A stretch of DNA of 32,751 nt from Oceanobacillus senegalensis (GCF_900176885.1 NZ_LT839648.1:2642840-2675590), one strand, 5' to 3'; positions 7,767 through 16,818 are shown, counted from the stretch's first letter. The notes: generated by a model from the letters alone, not told the origin. Numbers and translations: made by a program.

Positions 7767-10166
7767 ATGAAAAAGTTATTCTTGTTAGTACTAAGTATTG
7801 TCATGATTATTGGAATCCCTTCCATTGACAATCAAGCATTTGCAATTTCAGCTTTTGATAAGACAGAACCATTACTTCAAGTCAAAAATCAAACGATTAA
7901 CGATGGGAACTTTATCAATCTAAACGATAAAGTCAATCAATTAAAGGAATTAGATGAAGGAACAATTATTGTACGATTCCGATATGCGGGTTCTTCTATT
8001 ATGTCTCTATTTTCTTTAAGCAATAGTAGTCTGTACGACGGACATTTTCACCTATACATTTCCCCCTCCACAGTTGGAAGTGAAAATCGTTACTCCAAGC
8101 CAGGGGAAACAAAAGAAAATATTCATGTCTCCGCTTCTACTAATTTAAAAGAAGGAAATGTTTATACACTTGCCATGGTAATGAGTAAAGAAGAAGGATA
8201 CAAATACTTCCTAGATGGTGAACTCATTAAAGAAGACAAAAAGTCGCCTAGAAAATTCCTAAGCAATATCTATAATCCTGATAGTGCCCAATTAGGACGT
8301 ACGGAAAGGGCCTCTGGCGGCAACCAATATGAGTTCAGTGGTGATATCGATTTTGCTGAAATCTATAGTACACCTCTACCAGATGAACACTTGAAAGAAA
8401 TTACTGAGGTTACGGAAAAGGAGCAATTGACCAATCCAATGCCAGAGGAGGTATTTGTTACCGAACCTTATAACGTTTTTTATCCGGGTTTCATGGACTC
8501 CAATAACTACCGAATTCCAGCACTGATATACACAGAAAAAGGCACACTAATAGCTGGAATTGATCGGCGTGTGGACAGTGGTGCAGACTCACCAAACAAT
8601 ATTGATGCTGTCATACGACGAAGCTTTGATAACGGAACGACTTGGGAGGATAATGGTATTTACATTAACGATTACCCAGATCAAGCATCCAATATTGATC
8701 TAGCGTTTTTACAAGATAAATCTAACCAGAGAATTTTTGCTGCAGTAGATGGTTTCCCACATGGTGCCGGACTAATGGGCGGATTTGGCGTTAATTCATT
8801 AAAAGGGTCAGGTTTTATAACAATGAACAGCGAAAAATATATGTTCCTTACCGATGTAGATGGGAAAGAATACACCATTAGGGAAGAAGGAATTATATAC
8901 GATGATTCTGGAAAACAAACGGATTACACAGTTGATGGCAAAAGAGGCCTATATAAAAATGAAGTGAAAATAGATAATATTTTCAGTGAGACTTCCCCTC
9001 TCAAGCCATTAAAAACTTCTTACTTAGAGCTATATTACAGTGATGATGAAGGAGAAACATGGTCAGGGATTATTGATTTAAATGATGAAGTGAAAGAAGA
9101 ATGGATGGCATTTTTAGGAACCGGCCCAGGAAATGGAATACAGCTAACACAGGGTAAACATAAAGGAAGACTCATATTTCCGGTCTATTTCTTAAATGAC
9201 CATTACAAACAGGCTAGTGCAGTGATTTACAGTGATGATAACGGAAAAACATGGCATCGCGGGGAATCTCCAAATGAAGGTAGAATCGTAGAAAATGGAG
9301 ATGTAATCCATGAAAAAGATTTTAATAATTCCAAGTACGAAATTACAGAGGCACAAGTCGTTGAAATGCCTGACGGTCAACTGAAGATGTTTATGCGAAA
9401 TCACTCTGGATATGCTCAAATTGCAACCAGCTTTGATGGCGGGGAAACATGGGATTCACATGTAGTAACCGAAGAAGCATTAGTTGCTCCGTACAGTCAA
9501 ATGTCAGCTATTCGTTATAATGGACAAATTGATGGAAAGGAAGCAGTTATCTTTTCTAGTGCAAATGATCATAATAGTCGTGTCGATGGAACTGTGAGAA
9601 TTGGACTAATTGAGGAAAATGGAACACATCAAAATGGCCGTACCAATTATACATTTGATTGGAAATATGAACAACTTATCAAAGAAGGAGCATATGGTTA
9701 TTCCAGCCTCACAAATCTTTCTAACGGAAACATTGGCTTATTTTATGAAGGAACTGCTAACACTGTCATGGATTTCATTAAGTTCAATACGGACTTTGTG
9801 AAGTGGGACAAATATAAAGAAGCACCCGCACCTGAAGTAGAAGCCTTTGATGTCGTATTTAAAACACCTAATGTATATCGCCCTGGGGATAAAATACAGG
9901 TGGAAATGACCTTTTCTGACTATGTCCTGTTAATGGGAGATAAACAACTTACTGGTAAAATAGATGGAAAAGATATTTCATTTGAATTCGTTGAACAATC
10001 AGGAAAGAACCAATTTGTATTTGAAGGAGTAATTCCAGAATTACCCCCTAGGAAGTATGACTTAGATGTTACTATCAATAAAGACTTACAGATTTATAAT
10101 GTTTATGGGATTTGGTTAGATAAAGAGAATACTAAATTATCAGACGCTGTTCGAATAACTAGATAG
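7767..10166 (+). CDS. Secreted sialidase (neuraminidase), GH33
   Basis: Releases terminal sialic acid from host or environmental glycans outside the cell. The 799-residue precursor has a signal peptide ending near NQAFA (residue 26). A jelly-roll, lectin-like N-terminal domain follows at about 35-215. The GH33 beta-propeller begins with the Y-R-I-P motif at 248-251 (first triad Arg249). The likely acid/base Asp lies in the RRVDSGADSPNNID block (267-280). There are four Asp boxes: 286-293, 425-432, 489-496 and 555-562. The nucleophile Tyr is in GAYGYSSL (641-648). An insertion at about 333-420 interrupts the propeller, as in the larger NanA/NanB-type sialidases. A C-terminal beta-sandwich (about 685-799) has no LPXTG motif, so the enzyme is probably released. 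Hydrolytic and intramolecular trans-sialidase activity cannot be told apart here. Start: ATG after AAAGGAGG. Confidence 0.93.
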   Translation: MKKLFLLVLSIVMIIGIPSIDNQAFAISAFDKTEPLLQVKNQTINDGNFINLNDKVNQLKELDEGTIIVRFRYAGSSIMSLFSLSNSSLYDGHFHLYISPSTVGSENRYSKPGETKENIHVSASTNLKEGNVYTLAMVMSKEEGYKYFLDGELIKEDKKSPRKFLSNIYNPDSAQLGRTERASGGNQYEFSGDIDFAEIYSTPLPDEHLKEITEVTEKEQLTNPMPEEVFVTEPYNVFYPGFMDSNNYRIPALIYTEKGTLIAGIDRRVDSGADSPNNIDAVIRRSFDNGTTWEDNGIYINDYPDQASNIDLAFLQDKSNQRIFAAVDGFPHGAGLMGGFGVNSLKGSGFITMNSEKYMFLTDVDGKEYTIREEGIIYDDSGKQTDYTVDGKRGLYKNEVKIDNIFSETSPLKPLKTSYLELYYSDDEGETWSGIIDLNDEVKEEWMAFLGTGPGNGIQLTQGKHKGRLIFPVYFLNDHYKQASAVIYSDDNGKTWHRGESPNEGRIVENGDVIHEKDFNNSKYEITEAQVVEMPDGQLKMFMRNHSGYAQIATSFDGGETWDSHVVTEEALVAPYSQMSAIRYNGQIDGKEAVIFSSANDHNSRVDGTVRIGLIEENGTHQNGRTNYTFDWKYEQLIKEGAYGYSSLTNLSNGNIGLFYEGTANTVMDFIKFNTDFVKWDKYKEAPAPEVEAFDVVFKTPNVYRPGDKIQVEMTFSDYVLLMGDKQLTGKIDGKDISFEFVEQSGKNQFVFEGVIPELPPRKYDLDVTINKDLQIYNVYGIWLDKENTKLSDAVRITR

Positions 10167-10187
10167 ATAACATCGGAATTTCTGTGT

Positions 10188-10232
10188 AAAATGGCAGAAC
10201 GTGCAGAATTTATCTGACCGTTCTGCCATTTT
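10188..10232. terminator. Bidirectional terminator between sialidase and nagB
   Basis: AAAATGGCAGAACG (10188-10201) and CGTTCTGCCATTTT (10219-10232) form a perfect 14-bp stem with a 17-base loop, A-rich on one side and T-rich on the other. It serves the convergent sialidase (+) and nagB (-) transcripts. The rest of the gap to 10352 holds no gene. Confidence 0.85.
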
Positions 10233-10352
10233 CACCTATGCAGTACTTACTGAAGACAAAATAGGAGTGAGAACCGTCTATTATGAGAAATAAAAATGAG
10301 ACTCAATTGAGTTACAACACCATACCAATCATACTCTCGTTTTTGTTACCTA

Positions 10353-11078
10353 TTAATTACTCCCTAAAGCCTCTTCATCTGCAATCATAGTAACATGCTT
10401 GTGCTTCTGCAAAATTGATGCTGGAAATTCTGAGGAAACCTCTCCATTTAACAATCGGGTTACAGCCTTAGCCTTACTCTCTCCTGATACTAGTAAAAGA
10501 ATCTCCCTACTTTCCATAATTGTCTCTATTCCCATTGTTATTGCCTTCTCAGGAACTTCATCAATCGAATCAAAAAACCTAGCATTCGCCTTTCTAGTAG
10601 ACGAATCTAAATCAACAACATGTGTCAGACTAGATAAAGGAGTTCCTGGCTCATTAAATCCTATATGACCGTTTACTCCTAATCCCAATACTTGAACATC
10701 AATTTGACCAACACTTCGAATCTGCTTCTCATATTCCATGCATTCTTCTTCCAAATTCGCCACATCACCACTTGGGATATGTACCTGATCCATCGAAATA
10801 TCTATATGCTTAAATAATTTTTCATACATATAATGATAATAACTATTGGGGTGACTTTTTGCTAAACCAACATATTCATCAAGATTAAATGTTGATAAAT
10901 CTTTAAAGGATACTTCATCTTGTCTATTCTTTTCTACTAGCCTTTGATACAACCCCTCAGGTGTAGATCCCGTTGCTAACCCTAACACAGGTTTTTCTAT
11001 CTGTGCTACCTTATCTATAATGAACCTACATGCCTTCTCACTTAATTCATCGTAATCTTTCACTTTAATAATTTTCAT
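10353..11078 (-). CDS. nagB: Glucosamine-6-phosphate deaminase
   Basis: Converts GlcN-6-P to fructose-6-P and ammonia, the exit into glycolysis. It has 241 residues, the size of the B. subtilis enzyme. Motifs: PVLGLATGSTPEGLY near the N-terminus (phosphate loop), TFNLDEYVGL with the catalytic Asp, and LGLGVNGHIGFNEPGTPL with the ring-opening His and its partners. ITMGIETIM follows. The frame extends to 11099, but AAGGAG in the tail of nagA sits right before the ATG at 11078, giving the usual MKIIKVKDYDEL start, two bases past the nagA stop. It is tightly coupled to nagA. Confidence 0.95.
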   Translation of the reverse strand: MKIIKVKDYDELSEKACRFIIDKVAQIEKPVLGLATGSTPEGLYQRLVEKNRQDEVSFKDLSTFNLDEYVGLAKSHPNSYYHYMYEKLFKHIDISMDQVHIPSGDVANLEEECMEYEKQIRSVGQIDVQVLGLGVNGHIGFNEPGTPLSSLTHVVDLDSSTRKANARFFDSIDEVPEKAITMGIETIMESREILLLVSGESKAKAVTRLLNGEVSSEFPASILQKHKHVTMIADEEALGSN

Positions 11079-11079
11079 A

Positions 11080-12252
11080 CTATTCTCCTTCATAAGCAAT
11101 TATTCCACGGCAAAATGTATATTTTATATTCAATTCATCATCAACCAATAAAATATCTGCATCTTTCCCTACTGAAATGCTTCCTTTTCTATCATAAACA
11201 CCAATCTGCTTTGCCGGATTCATAGCAGTCATTTCAATAATATTTTTTATTTCGACTCCATCTAACTGCAACATTTGTCTTGCACCATCATCCATCTTCA
11301 AAATACTTCCAGCTAATGTTTCATCTTCTAGTACAGCCCATTCATCGGTTACTTTTACTGGTTGGCCTCCTAACTCATACTGTCCTGCTGGTAAACCTTT
11401 CGCACGCATGGAATCAGTAATCAATATTAATCGTTCGCTCCCAACATTGTTATAAATCAGTTGTAACATATCGGGTGAAACATGAATCCCATCCGCAATA
11501 AGTTCCGCTCGTAATTCTTTCAGCTCAAAAGCCGCGCCTACCGCTCCAATATCACGATGATGGATTCCATTCATTGCATTACATAGATGAGTTAATTGAC
11601 GCACGCCTTCCCTAACTGCTTTTTTCATTCCCTCAAAGCCTACGTTAGTATGACCCGCTGATACATTAATACCAGACACAGCTAAATAACTGATAAGTTC
11701 CCCCTCTTCATCATGTTCAGGTGCAAGTGTGACCGTTTTTATTTTACTACCGGAAAGTGCTTGCCATTTTTGGAACTGTTCAAGATCTGGTTTAATTATG
11801 TATTGAAGAGGTTGCGCACCGGCTTTCGACTTTTCAACGTACGGCCCCTCAAGATGTATACCTATCACTTCTGCATGACTCATCTTACTTTCATAGTTGG
11901 CGACATTTTTTAATGCCTTTTCAATATTATCCGTTGATTGGGTTATCGTTGTTGCTAAAAAACTTGTCGTTCCTTCTTGTGGTAAAGCAGTAGCTATTTT
12001 GTCTAAAGTCTCTTCCCTTGCATCCATCATATCTGCTCCATTAGCTCCATGAATATGTCCATCAATAAACCCAGGAATAGCATTTAGATTCATACCATTC
12101 ATTATCTGTGTTTGCCTAGGTAAACCAGTTGGTTCTGTGGAATAAACTCCAGTGATTTTACTATCTTCCATTAGAATAAATCCATTTATGAGGATTTCCT
12201 CTTCCAAAAATACGTTTATGTTTTTTATCAAAATTGGATTTGTTCTACTCAA
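11080..12252 (-). CDS. nagA: N-acetylglucosamine-6-phosphate deacetylase
   Basis: Removes acetate from GlcNAc-6-P, linking NanE to NagB. The 390-residue amidohydrolase has the metal motif PGFIDGHIHGANGADMMDA, the metal-binding Glu in HLEGPYVEKSKAGAQ, AGHTNVGFEGM, and THLCNAMNGIHHRDIGAVGA with its metal His. The catalytic Asp is in LILITDSMRAKGLPAG. The start is a TTG at 12252, placed 10 bases after AAGGAG. An ATG within the same ribosome site is out of frame and hits a stop at once, so the TTG is supported. First gene of nagA-nagB. Confidence 0.95.
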   Translation of the reverse strand: MSRTNPILIKNINVFLEEEILINGFILMEDSKITGVYSTEPTGLPRQTQIMNGMNLNAIPGFIDGHIHGANGADMMDAREETLDKIATALPQEGTTSFLATTITQSTDNIEKALKNVANYESKMSHAEVIGIHLEGPYVEKSKAGAQPLQYIIKPDLEQFQKWQALSGSKIKTVTLAPEHDEEGELISYLAVSGINVSAGHTNVGFEGMKKAVREGVRQLTHLCNAMNGIHHRDIGAVGAAFELKELRAELIADGIHVSPDMLQLIYNNVGSERLILITDSMRAKGLPAGQYELGGQPVKVTDEWAVLEDETLAGSILKMDDGARQMLQLDGVEIKNIIEMTAMNPAKQIGVYDRKGSISVGKDADILLVDDELNIKYTFCRGIIAYEGE

Positions 12253-12366
12253 ATTTGACCATCTCCTTAATTACAATGAAAGACATATTAATACCATTGC
12301 TACCCTTCACCAACTACAATTAACTCTGGATTAACCATTGTTCATAGCATCCAATATTCCCACTTA

Positions 12367-12419
12367 TCAAAACCGCCTTCATCAATTAGAACTATAACAT
12401 CACGACTCCAAACCGTCAA
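12367..12419 (-). promoter_or_regulatory. nagAB promoter with a nan-like box and weak cre
   Basis: On the minus strand TTGACG (12414-12419), 17-base spacer, TATAGT (12391-12396). The box TCGTGATGTTATAGTT (12390-12405) differs by one base from the one at the nan promoter. A cre-like TGAAGGCGGTTTTG with three mismatches follows within 12367-12381, at nearly the same distance from the -10 as the nan cre. The leader to the nagA TTG is about 130 bases. Confidence 0.75.
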
Positions 12420-12543
12420 TATTTATTATTTTATGGTAATCTATTGTCATTTAGGGGGTTATCCTTTCTTAGAAAGATTATATTTCCAGCTTAAAATTTG
12501 GAACCTAATTCTAATAGTACGATTTATTAACACTTCAAATAAA

Positions 12544-12582
12544 AAGTACAGAACTCTGTATTTCCTGCAAAGTTCTGTACTT
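12544..12582. terminator. Stem-loop terminator, probably bidirectional
   Basis: AAGTACAGAACT (12544-12555) pairs perfectly with AGTTCTGTACTT (12571-12582). A-rich and T-rich flanks allow termination in both directions. It backs up the hairpin at 12617-12651 behind the cupredoxin gene and shields the nagAB promoter. The remaining DNA from 12420 to 12675 holds no credible gene. Confidence 0.7.
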
Positions 12583-12616
12583 CTTTTAACTAGATTAAAA
12601 TCCGTTCAAAATATGA

Positions 12617-12651
12617 AAAGGGCACGTTTCGTATAATAAAACGTACCCTTT
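12617..12651 (-). terminator. Terminator of the cupredoxin gene
   Basis: AAAGGGCACGTTT (12617-12629) and AAACGTACCCTTT (12639-12651) form a 13-bp stem with one mismatch. On the minus strand the stem ends in CCCTTTTCATATTTT. It lies 25 bases past the cupredoxin stop. Confidence 0.75.
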
Positions 12652-12675
12652 AATTACGAAAGATTCTATTGATTA

Positions 12676-13053
12676 TTATTGGACAATAACTTTTCCAAGC
12701 ATTCCTTCCTGAACATGGAAACGACAAATCAATTCATATGTACCAGGTTGATCTGGTTTAACAGTAATGGTTTTTTCACCTCCCGGCTGAATTTCTTCAT
12801 CTATTCCGAGTTTCCCTACTGTAAAAGTGTGTTTTTTATTGCCGTTGTTTTTCAATATCAGAGTGGTTGTTTTTTCCTTTGGAATCGTGATGGTATCCGG
12901 ATTAAAAAAATCATCTTTTAATTCGACTTCTAATGTGTTTTCCTTCTCCATAGATTGTATTTCGGTACCGGACACCGCTAATACACCAATTGAGCCTATC
13001 GTCATCAATCCAAGTAATAAAACAAATCCTACGATGTATTTTTTCAAAAACAT
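12676..13053 (-). CDS. Secreted or membrane-anchored cupredoxin-domain protein
   Basis: A 125-residue exported type I copper protein. The N-terminal hydrophobic stretch (about residues 5-27, YIVGFVLLLGLMTIGSIGVL) is a signal peptide or anchor. The rest is one cupredoxin beta-barrel with a full copper site: His in KKHTFTV, then Cys, His and Met in ELICRFHVQEGM (C-x2-H-x4-M). Such proteins carry electrons or store copper outside the membrane. No cytochrome oxidase or nitrite reductase gene is next to it, so its partner is unknown. The ATG follows GGAGGAAGGAGGG. It is monocistronic, with a terminator behind it. Confidence 0.85.
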   Translation of the reverse strand: MFLKKYIVGFVLLLGLMTIGSIGVLAVSGTEIQSMEKENTLEVELKDDFFNPDTITIPKEKTTTLILKNNGNKKHTFTVGKLGIDEEIQPGGEKTITVKPDQPGTYELICRFHVQEGMLGKVIVQ

Positions 13054-13106
13054 TCATCATCCCTCCTTCCTCCATACTATTTTCTTCCAATTAATCAAAA
13101 ATTATT

Positions 13107-13145
13107 ACAAAGAGTAGCCCTCCACTTTTAAAAATGAGGCTACCC
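13107..13145 (-). terminator. Terminator of the NhaC gene
   Basis: GTAGCCCTC (13114-13122) pairs with GAGGCTAC (13136-13143) with one bulged C. On the minus strand the stem is followed by TCTTTGTAATAATTTTTG. It lies about 100 bases past the antiporter stop. Confidence 0.6.
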
Positions 13146-13242
13146 TGAATCTTCAAATGATATGAACTTTAACTTTCCTTATTACTATCTAACCTTACAT
13201 ACAAAAATGAACAGGAATAGCATTTGTCATGTTCTCATGAAG

Positions 13243-14655
13243 TCATCCAATAAAGAAACCTGCGGCTAAATATAGAACTGCGGCGATACCCACACCAATT
13301 GACACAATTTTTAATTTATACCGAGCATAATCGATGAGAGGAACCTGCAGAATGGATGCTGTTGTTATTGTCGTATCACCAAGCGGCGATGTCATAGCAC
13401 CGAATGATCCGCTAGCAAATACCGCCCCAACTGTCATTGGGAGGGATGCACCAGTGGATGTTGCCAATGCAATTCCAAGGGGCATGAAAATCCCCCATGT
13501 CCCAAAGGAGGAACCAAGGAAATAGCTGACAACCGAACCAATTAAAAAGACAATGGCTGGGATCGTGAAGGCTGGAAGAAATGACCCCAGGGTTGACCCG
13601 ATAAACTGGGAAAATCCGAGATCCTCTGCTACCAAAGATAGTGACCATACAAGCACAAGGAGAACAATTGGTTGCATCAATTGATTACCACCATCGTAAA
13701 AGTGATAGATTGTTTCACCCAATTTCTGTTTTCTTAGCATATAGAAGATAAATGTAACAATCAATGTAATAAATACTGCAAGAAGAATGACAAAGGTAGC
13801 ATTTGCTTTCGCAAAAGCATCCAGGATTCCTGTAGCACCTTTTTCCATACCGTCATACCATAACAGGTATAATGTCAACCCAAGTAGCAAAAACAAAGGG
13901 ACTATCAGGTTCCATGGCTGTGCTTTCACAGTGGATAACTCCTTTTTAATTCCTATGCGGTGAAGATTCTCTTCCTCGCCCTGTTGTTTGTTTTTGGTGT
14001 CTTTCTTTTCAGGTTTGGACCAAAAAGTCCAAATCAGTCCAATGATTAGCATCACAATCGCAAAAAAGTTAAACGGAATACTGTAGAGGAACACTTGATA
14101 AGCACTTTCCTCTAGGTTATGTTTTTGGATGCCACCTTCAATCAGTGAGACCATAAAGCCAACAAAAGCCGTTGCAACTGGCAGTAGCACAATCACGGAC
14201 CCTGTTGAAATGTCCATGGTAAAACCAACTTTCCAACTGGACATGTTAACTTTTTTTAGCAATGTTTTGATAACTGGTCCAATCATCATGATTCGAAACA
14301 TCGGCATCATGAATGTAAAAGGGAGAGTCATCCAGATGACCGCGAGGAGACCGCGCTCAGAATTTATTTTATCGCCAACCCACTCGGCAAAACCTCTAAC
14401 ACCCCCGGATATCTGCATCATTCCGATTAGTCCACCGAACAAATAGAGAAAGGCAATAATATTTATATTCCCCGGGTCGGATAACGTTGTTACGATATAG
14501 TTGACCGTCTCTTTTGCCCCACCTAGTACACGGAAGTCTACCAAAAATGCACCAACAGCCAGTCCCAGTACAAGTCCGGGCAATATCTTCTTTAACCAGA
14601 TGGAAAATGCAATCACAATCACAAACGGAATCAATGAAAGCCATGTTTGTTCCAC
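13243..14655 (-). CDS. Na+/H+ antiporter, NhaC family
   Basis: A 470-residue membrane protein with about 11-12 hydrophobic segments, beginning MEQTWLSLIPFVIVIAFSIW and ending in a hydrophobic helix (AAVLYLAAGFFIG). Family marks are the early KKILPGLVLGLAVGAFL and the late conserved SSFGTWGIFMPLGIALA and ASGSFGAMTSPLGDTT, which in NhaC/ArsB-type carriers line the ion path. A charged cytoplasmic loop sits near residues 215-240. It would expel Na+ for protons, but related family members exchange organic acids or amino acids, so the substrate is not certain. The start is a GTG at 14655 behind GGGGAGGAG; no in-frame ATG exists nearby. Confidence 0.8.
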   Translation of the reverse strand: MEQTWLSLIPFVIVIAFSIWLKKILPGLVLGLAVGAFLVDFRVLGGAKETVNYIVTTLSDPGNINIIAFLYLFGGLIGMMQISGGVRGFAEWVGDKINSERGLLAVIWMTLPFTFMMPMFRIMMIGPVIKTLLKKVNMSSWKVGFTMDISTGSVIVLLPVATAFVGFMVSLIEGGIQKHNLEESAYQVFLYSIPFNFFAIVMLIIGLIWTFWSKPEKKDTKNKQQGEEENLHRIGIKKELSTVKAQPWNLIVPLFLLLGLTLYLLWYDGMEKGATGILDAFAKANATFVILLAVFITLIVTFIFYMLRKQKLGETIYHFYDGGNQLMQPIVLLVLVWSLSLVAEDLGFSQFIGSTLGSFLPAFTIPAIVFLIGSVVSYFLGSSFGTWGIFMPLGIALATSTGASLPMTVGAVFASGSFGAMTSPLGDTTITTASILQVPLIDYARYKLKIVSIGVGIAAVLYLAAGFFIG

Positions 14656-15039
14656 AAAAATATCATCTCCTCCCCATAGTCATATATTGATACATTTTCC
14701 TCATTAACAAATTTTATACAACTATTTTCCGGAGAAAATATACGTTTCCAACATACGATAAACTAGCCTTTTGCCGTTTTCTTTTTAGTAACTCTCTTAT
14801 AACGTCGTTTTCTAGCCACACTAGTAGTATGAACGGTTCTGTATATTTTAAATGATTTCCTGTGAGGCACATTGAATTAGCAACATAATGAAAATCAGAA
14901 AAGAGTAATTTTACAACTTAGTGGTAAGCTACATTAAGAATTTGCAGATTGATTTTAGTTAGGAGTTATGTATTTTAGAAAGAAGTATGAATAAATATGT
15001 GAAAATCACGAATTGTTTTTTTATATATCACTAGATAGA
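14656..15039. other. Gap upstream of the NhaC gene
   Basis: No gene is seen. A palindrome TATTTTCCGGAGAAAATA at about 14721-14738 lies some 70-85 bases upstream of the antiporter start, close to a TATAAA that could be its -10. It is a possible operator. The rest is AT-rich DNA with stops in all frames. Confidence 0.3.
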
Positions 15040-15406
15040 AAAATTGGTAGGTTAATTGATATCGTAGCTGTCATTTCAACTGTGATGGGGAGTGGTACGC
15101 ACTGGTATTTGGTGCCATGCAATTCAACGGGGAATAAGCCATCATCATTATCTTTGTATTCCTTATCACTTCCGTAGACTCTCGTACATTTGTTTAGGGA
15201 TGACAGCAAACGGGTCCCAGAATCCAAGGAATTAAGGTAATTTGGGGAATTTTACTGTCTGCTACTGCACTTGCTCTGCTTTATTCTGGTGGATTACTAG
15301 CTTTTCAAAATACTATGATCATTGCGGCTCAGTTACATTAGGACTCTTAGTAAATTGTTTGATTAAATCCTTACAACAGGATAAAAAGAAACGGAGTTTT
15401 GACTAA
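15040..15406 (+). pseudogene. Remnant of a BCCT-family (glycine betaine/choline) transporter
   Basis: Stop codons and frame changes break every frame, but successive pieces read as the C-terminal part of a BCCT carrier such as OpuD. The pieces are IDIVAVISTVMG (from 15052), VFLITSVDSRTFV (about 15156-15194), GMTANGSQNP (about 15198-15226), VIWGILLSATALALLYSGG followed by LLAFQNTMIIAA (about 15237-15333), then LLVNCLIKSL and a lysine-rich tail ending at TAA 15404-15406. The family pattern TSADSATFVLGM is recognisable in the second and third pieces. The N-terminal three quarters are gone and an internal deletion follows the first piece. It is a dead osmoprotectant transporter. Confidence 0.75.
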
Positions 15407-15684
15407 CTGAAATATGCTAAAAAAAGAATGTAACAAGGAGTGCTTGGCTATGTTGTCAACCTCCCACTTCTCTATCCACTAGATAATTTGAGAGACTATT
15501 TTTTAAGTATTTCATTTATCCATTCAAACACTCCATTTTAGGAAAAACAGAACAAGAAACTAGCCTACTATGGAGAAGTTGTTCACGAATTATAATCAGA
15601 CCAGTTTCTCTACAAAGAGGGGAATTTATGCATACTTTGTATTTCATGCACACACCTATAAACCTTATTATCTTCAGCAAACGT
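15407..15684. other. Gap after the BCCT remnant
   Basis: Nothing recognisable was found. Short frames are broken by stops. It may hold further decayed coding DNA or the 3' end of the 284-residue gene's transcript. Confidence 0.3.
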
Positions 15685-16539
15685 CTAATTACGCATTAAA
15701 GCGCCATTAGGTTTTGGTAACTCTTGTTCACTTAGCTGATTCATTTTACAAAAATGTTCAAAAAAGCGTTGTGCTAACTCTTGTTCTTTTGGATCACTTT
15801 TCAAAGATACAATATCGTGCAAAATTTGAGCCATCCATAAATTATCAAAATAACGGTATTTACCTGAATTCCATGTCATTCTGTGGGGGTATTTTTCATT
15901 TACATAATATTTCCAAAAAGGCATCTGCTCTGATTCCTGCTCTGTAAGTTGGATTCTATATTCTGAATGAGCTGGAATATATCCATCCTCACAAAGTCTT
16001 CCAATAAACTCTTCATTCACCATGTATACACCTAAGATTCTTCTATCTTTTTCAGGTACGCTGGAATCTCTTTCTGTTAAAAGGCAAGCGCTATTTTGGT
16101 GCAAGCGGATAGGTTTGTTTGGCTTCCCTTTACTATTTCCACTTTTTATTACACCTAAAAAAACCTTCCATTCAGAGAAGGAGCTATTCTTTTCTTCACT
16201 GTCACACCAAAAAACCATTTGTGATTTAGGATGAATTTTATGGTTTTTCATAAGTTTTTCATGTTCCAAGCGAAGTTGCCGTTCTTTACGTTGTAGTTTT
16301 TTCTCCTCTTCCTTCTTCCATTCTTCCTTCTTTCGTTCCATTTCCTTTTCTTGTATAACTTTTTCAAGTTTATGAGCAACACTTTTATCATGTAGTTTTA
16401 GGTGCTTTCCAAATACATCAGGGAAAACAAACTTTTTATTTTCCGAATCAAAATGTATTTCAATAAAAGAATCATTATGTTTAACTATACTACCAATTCC
16501 AAAATGCTTGTGCGAAACCTTCTTATTGATTAGATTCAT
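15685..16539 (-). CDS. Protein of unknown function with a PcrA/UvrD-tail-like N-terminus and coiled coil
   Basis: This 284-residue protein is not recognised as a named family. Residues 1-50 (MNLINKKVSHKHFGIGSIVK, then FVFPDVFGKHLKL) resemble the small tudor-like domain at the C-terminus of PcrA/UvrD helicases and some other Bacillota proteins, which binds RNA polymerase in PcrA. Residues 55-105 are a highly charged Lys/Glu coiled coil. The remaining 180 residues form a globular domain with LGVYMVNEEFIGRLCEDGYIPAHSEYRI and a Trp/Tyr-rich MPFWKYYVNEKYPHRMTWNS. It has no signal peptide. AGGAGG stands before the ATG. It is flanked by pseudogenes on both sides. An accessory or stress-related DNA or RNA function is possible but unproven. 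Confidence 0.6.
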   Translation of the reverse strand: MNLINKKVSHKHFGIGSIVKHNDSFIEIHFDSENKKFVFPDVFGKHLKLHDKSVAHKLEKVIQEKEMERKKEEWKKEEEKKLQRKERQLRLEHEKLMKNHKIHPKSQMVFWCDSEEKNSSFSEWKVFLGVIKSGNSKGKPNKPIRLHQNSACLLTERDSSVPEKDRRILGVYMVNEEFIGRLCEDGYIPAHSEYRIQLTEQESEQMPFWKYYVNEKYPHRMTWNSGKYRYFDNLWMAQILHDIVSLKSDPKEQELAQRFFEHFCKMNQLSEQELPKPNGALMRN

Positions 16540-16571
16540 TCATCTAGTCCTCCTTGTAGTATATAAACCCA

Positions 16572-16620
16572 GTTCACTTTAAGATAATCATCCCCTTGGA
16601 CTCCTATCTTTAAAGTTCAC
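16572..16620. repeat. Inverted repeat upstream of the 284-residue gene
   Basis: GTTCACTTTAAGATA (16572-16586) faces TATCTTTAAAGTTCAC (16605-16620). The inner 11 bases pair with one bulge across an 18-base loop. It lies 33-80 bases upstream of the 16539 start and could be an operator or leader hairpin. Confidence 0.35.
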
Positions 16621-16818
16621 CTCATTGTTTAATTCCGAGTTTTTGCAGTGCTTTTTAGGGTGAATTTCTTTTACAATTGTTGTCTCCATTTAAACTTTTA
16701 CGTTCCATTAAACGTACACTATTACATCTGCAAAAACACACCGGAACTTTGAAATACAATCAAAAATCAATTTATAAGATTATTATAACATTTTTTTATA
16801 AAAATTACAAATTAGTTA

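Noticed and set aside
12827-13117. Plus-strand 96-residue open frame opposite the cupredoxin gene
   Set aside because: It is the shadow of a clear cupredoxin with all copper ligands, and has no ribosome site or family resemblance.
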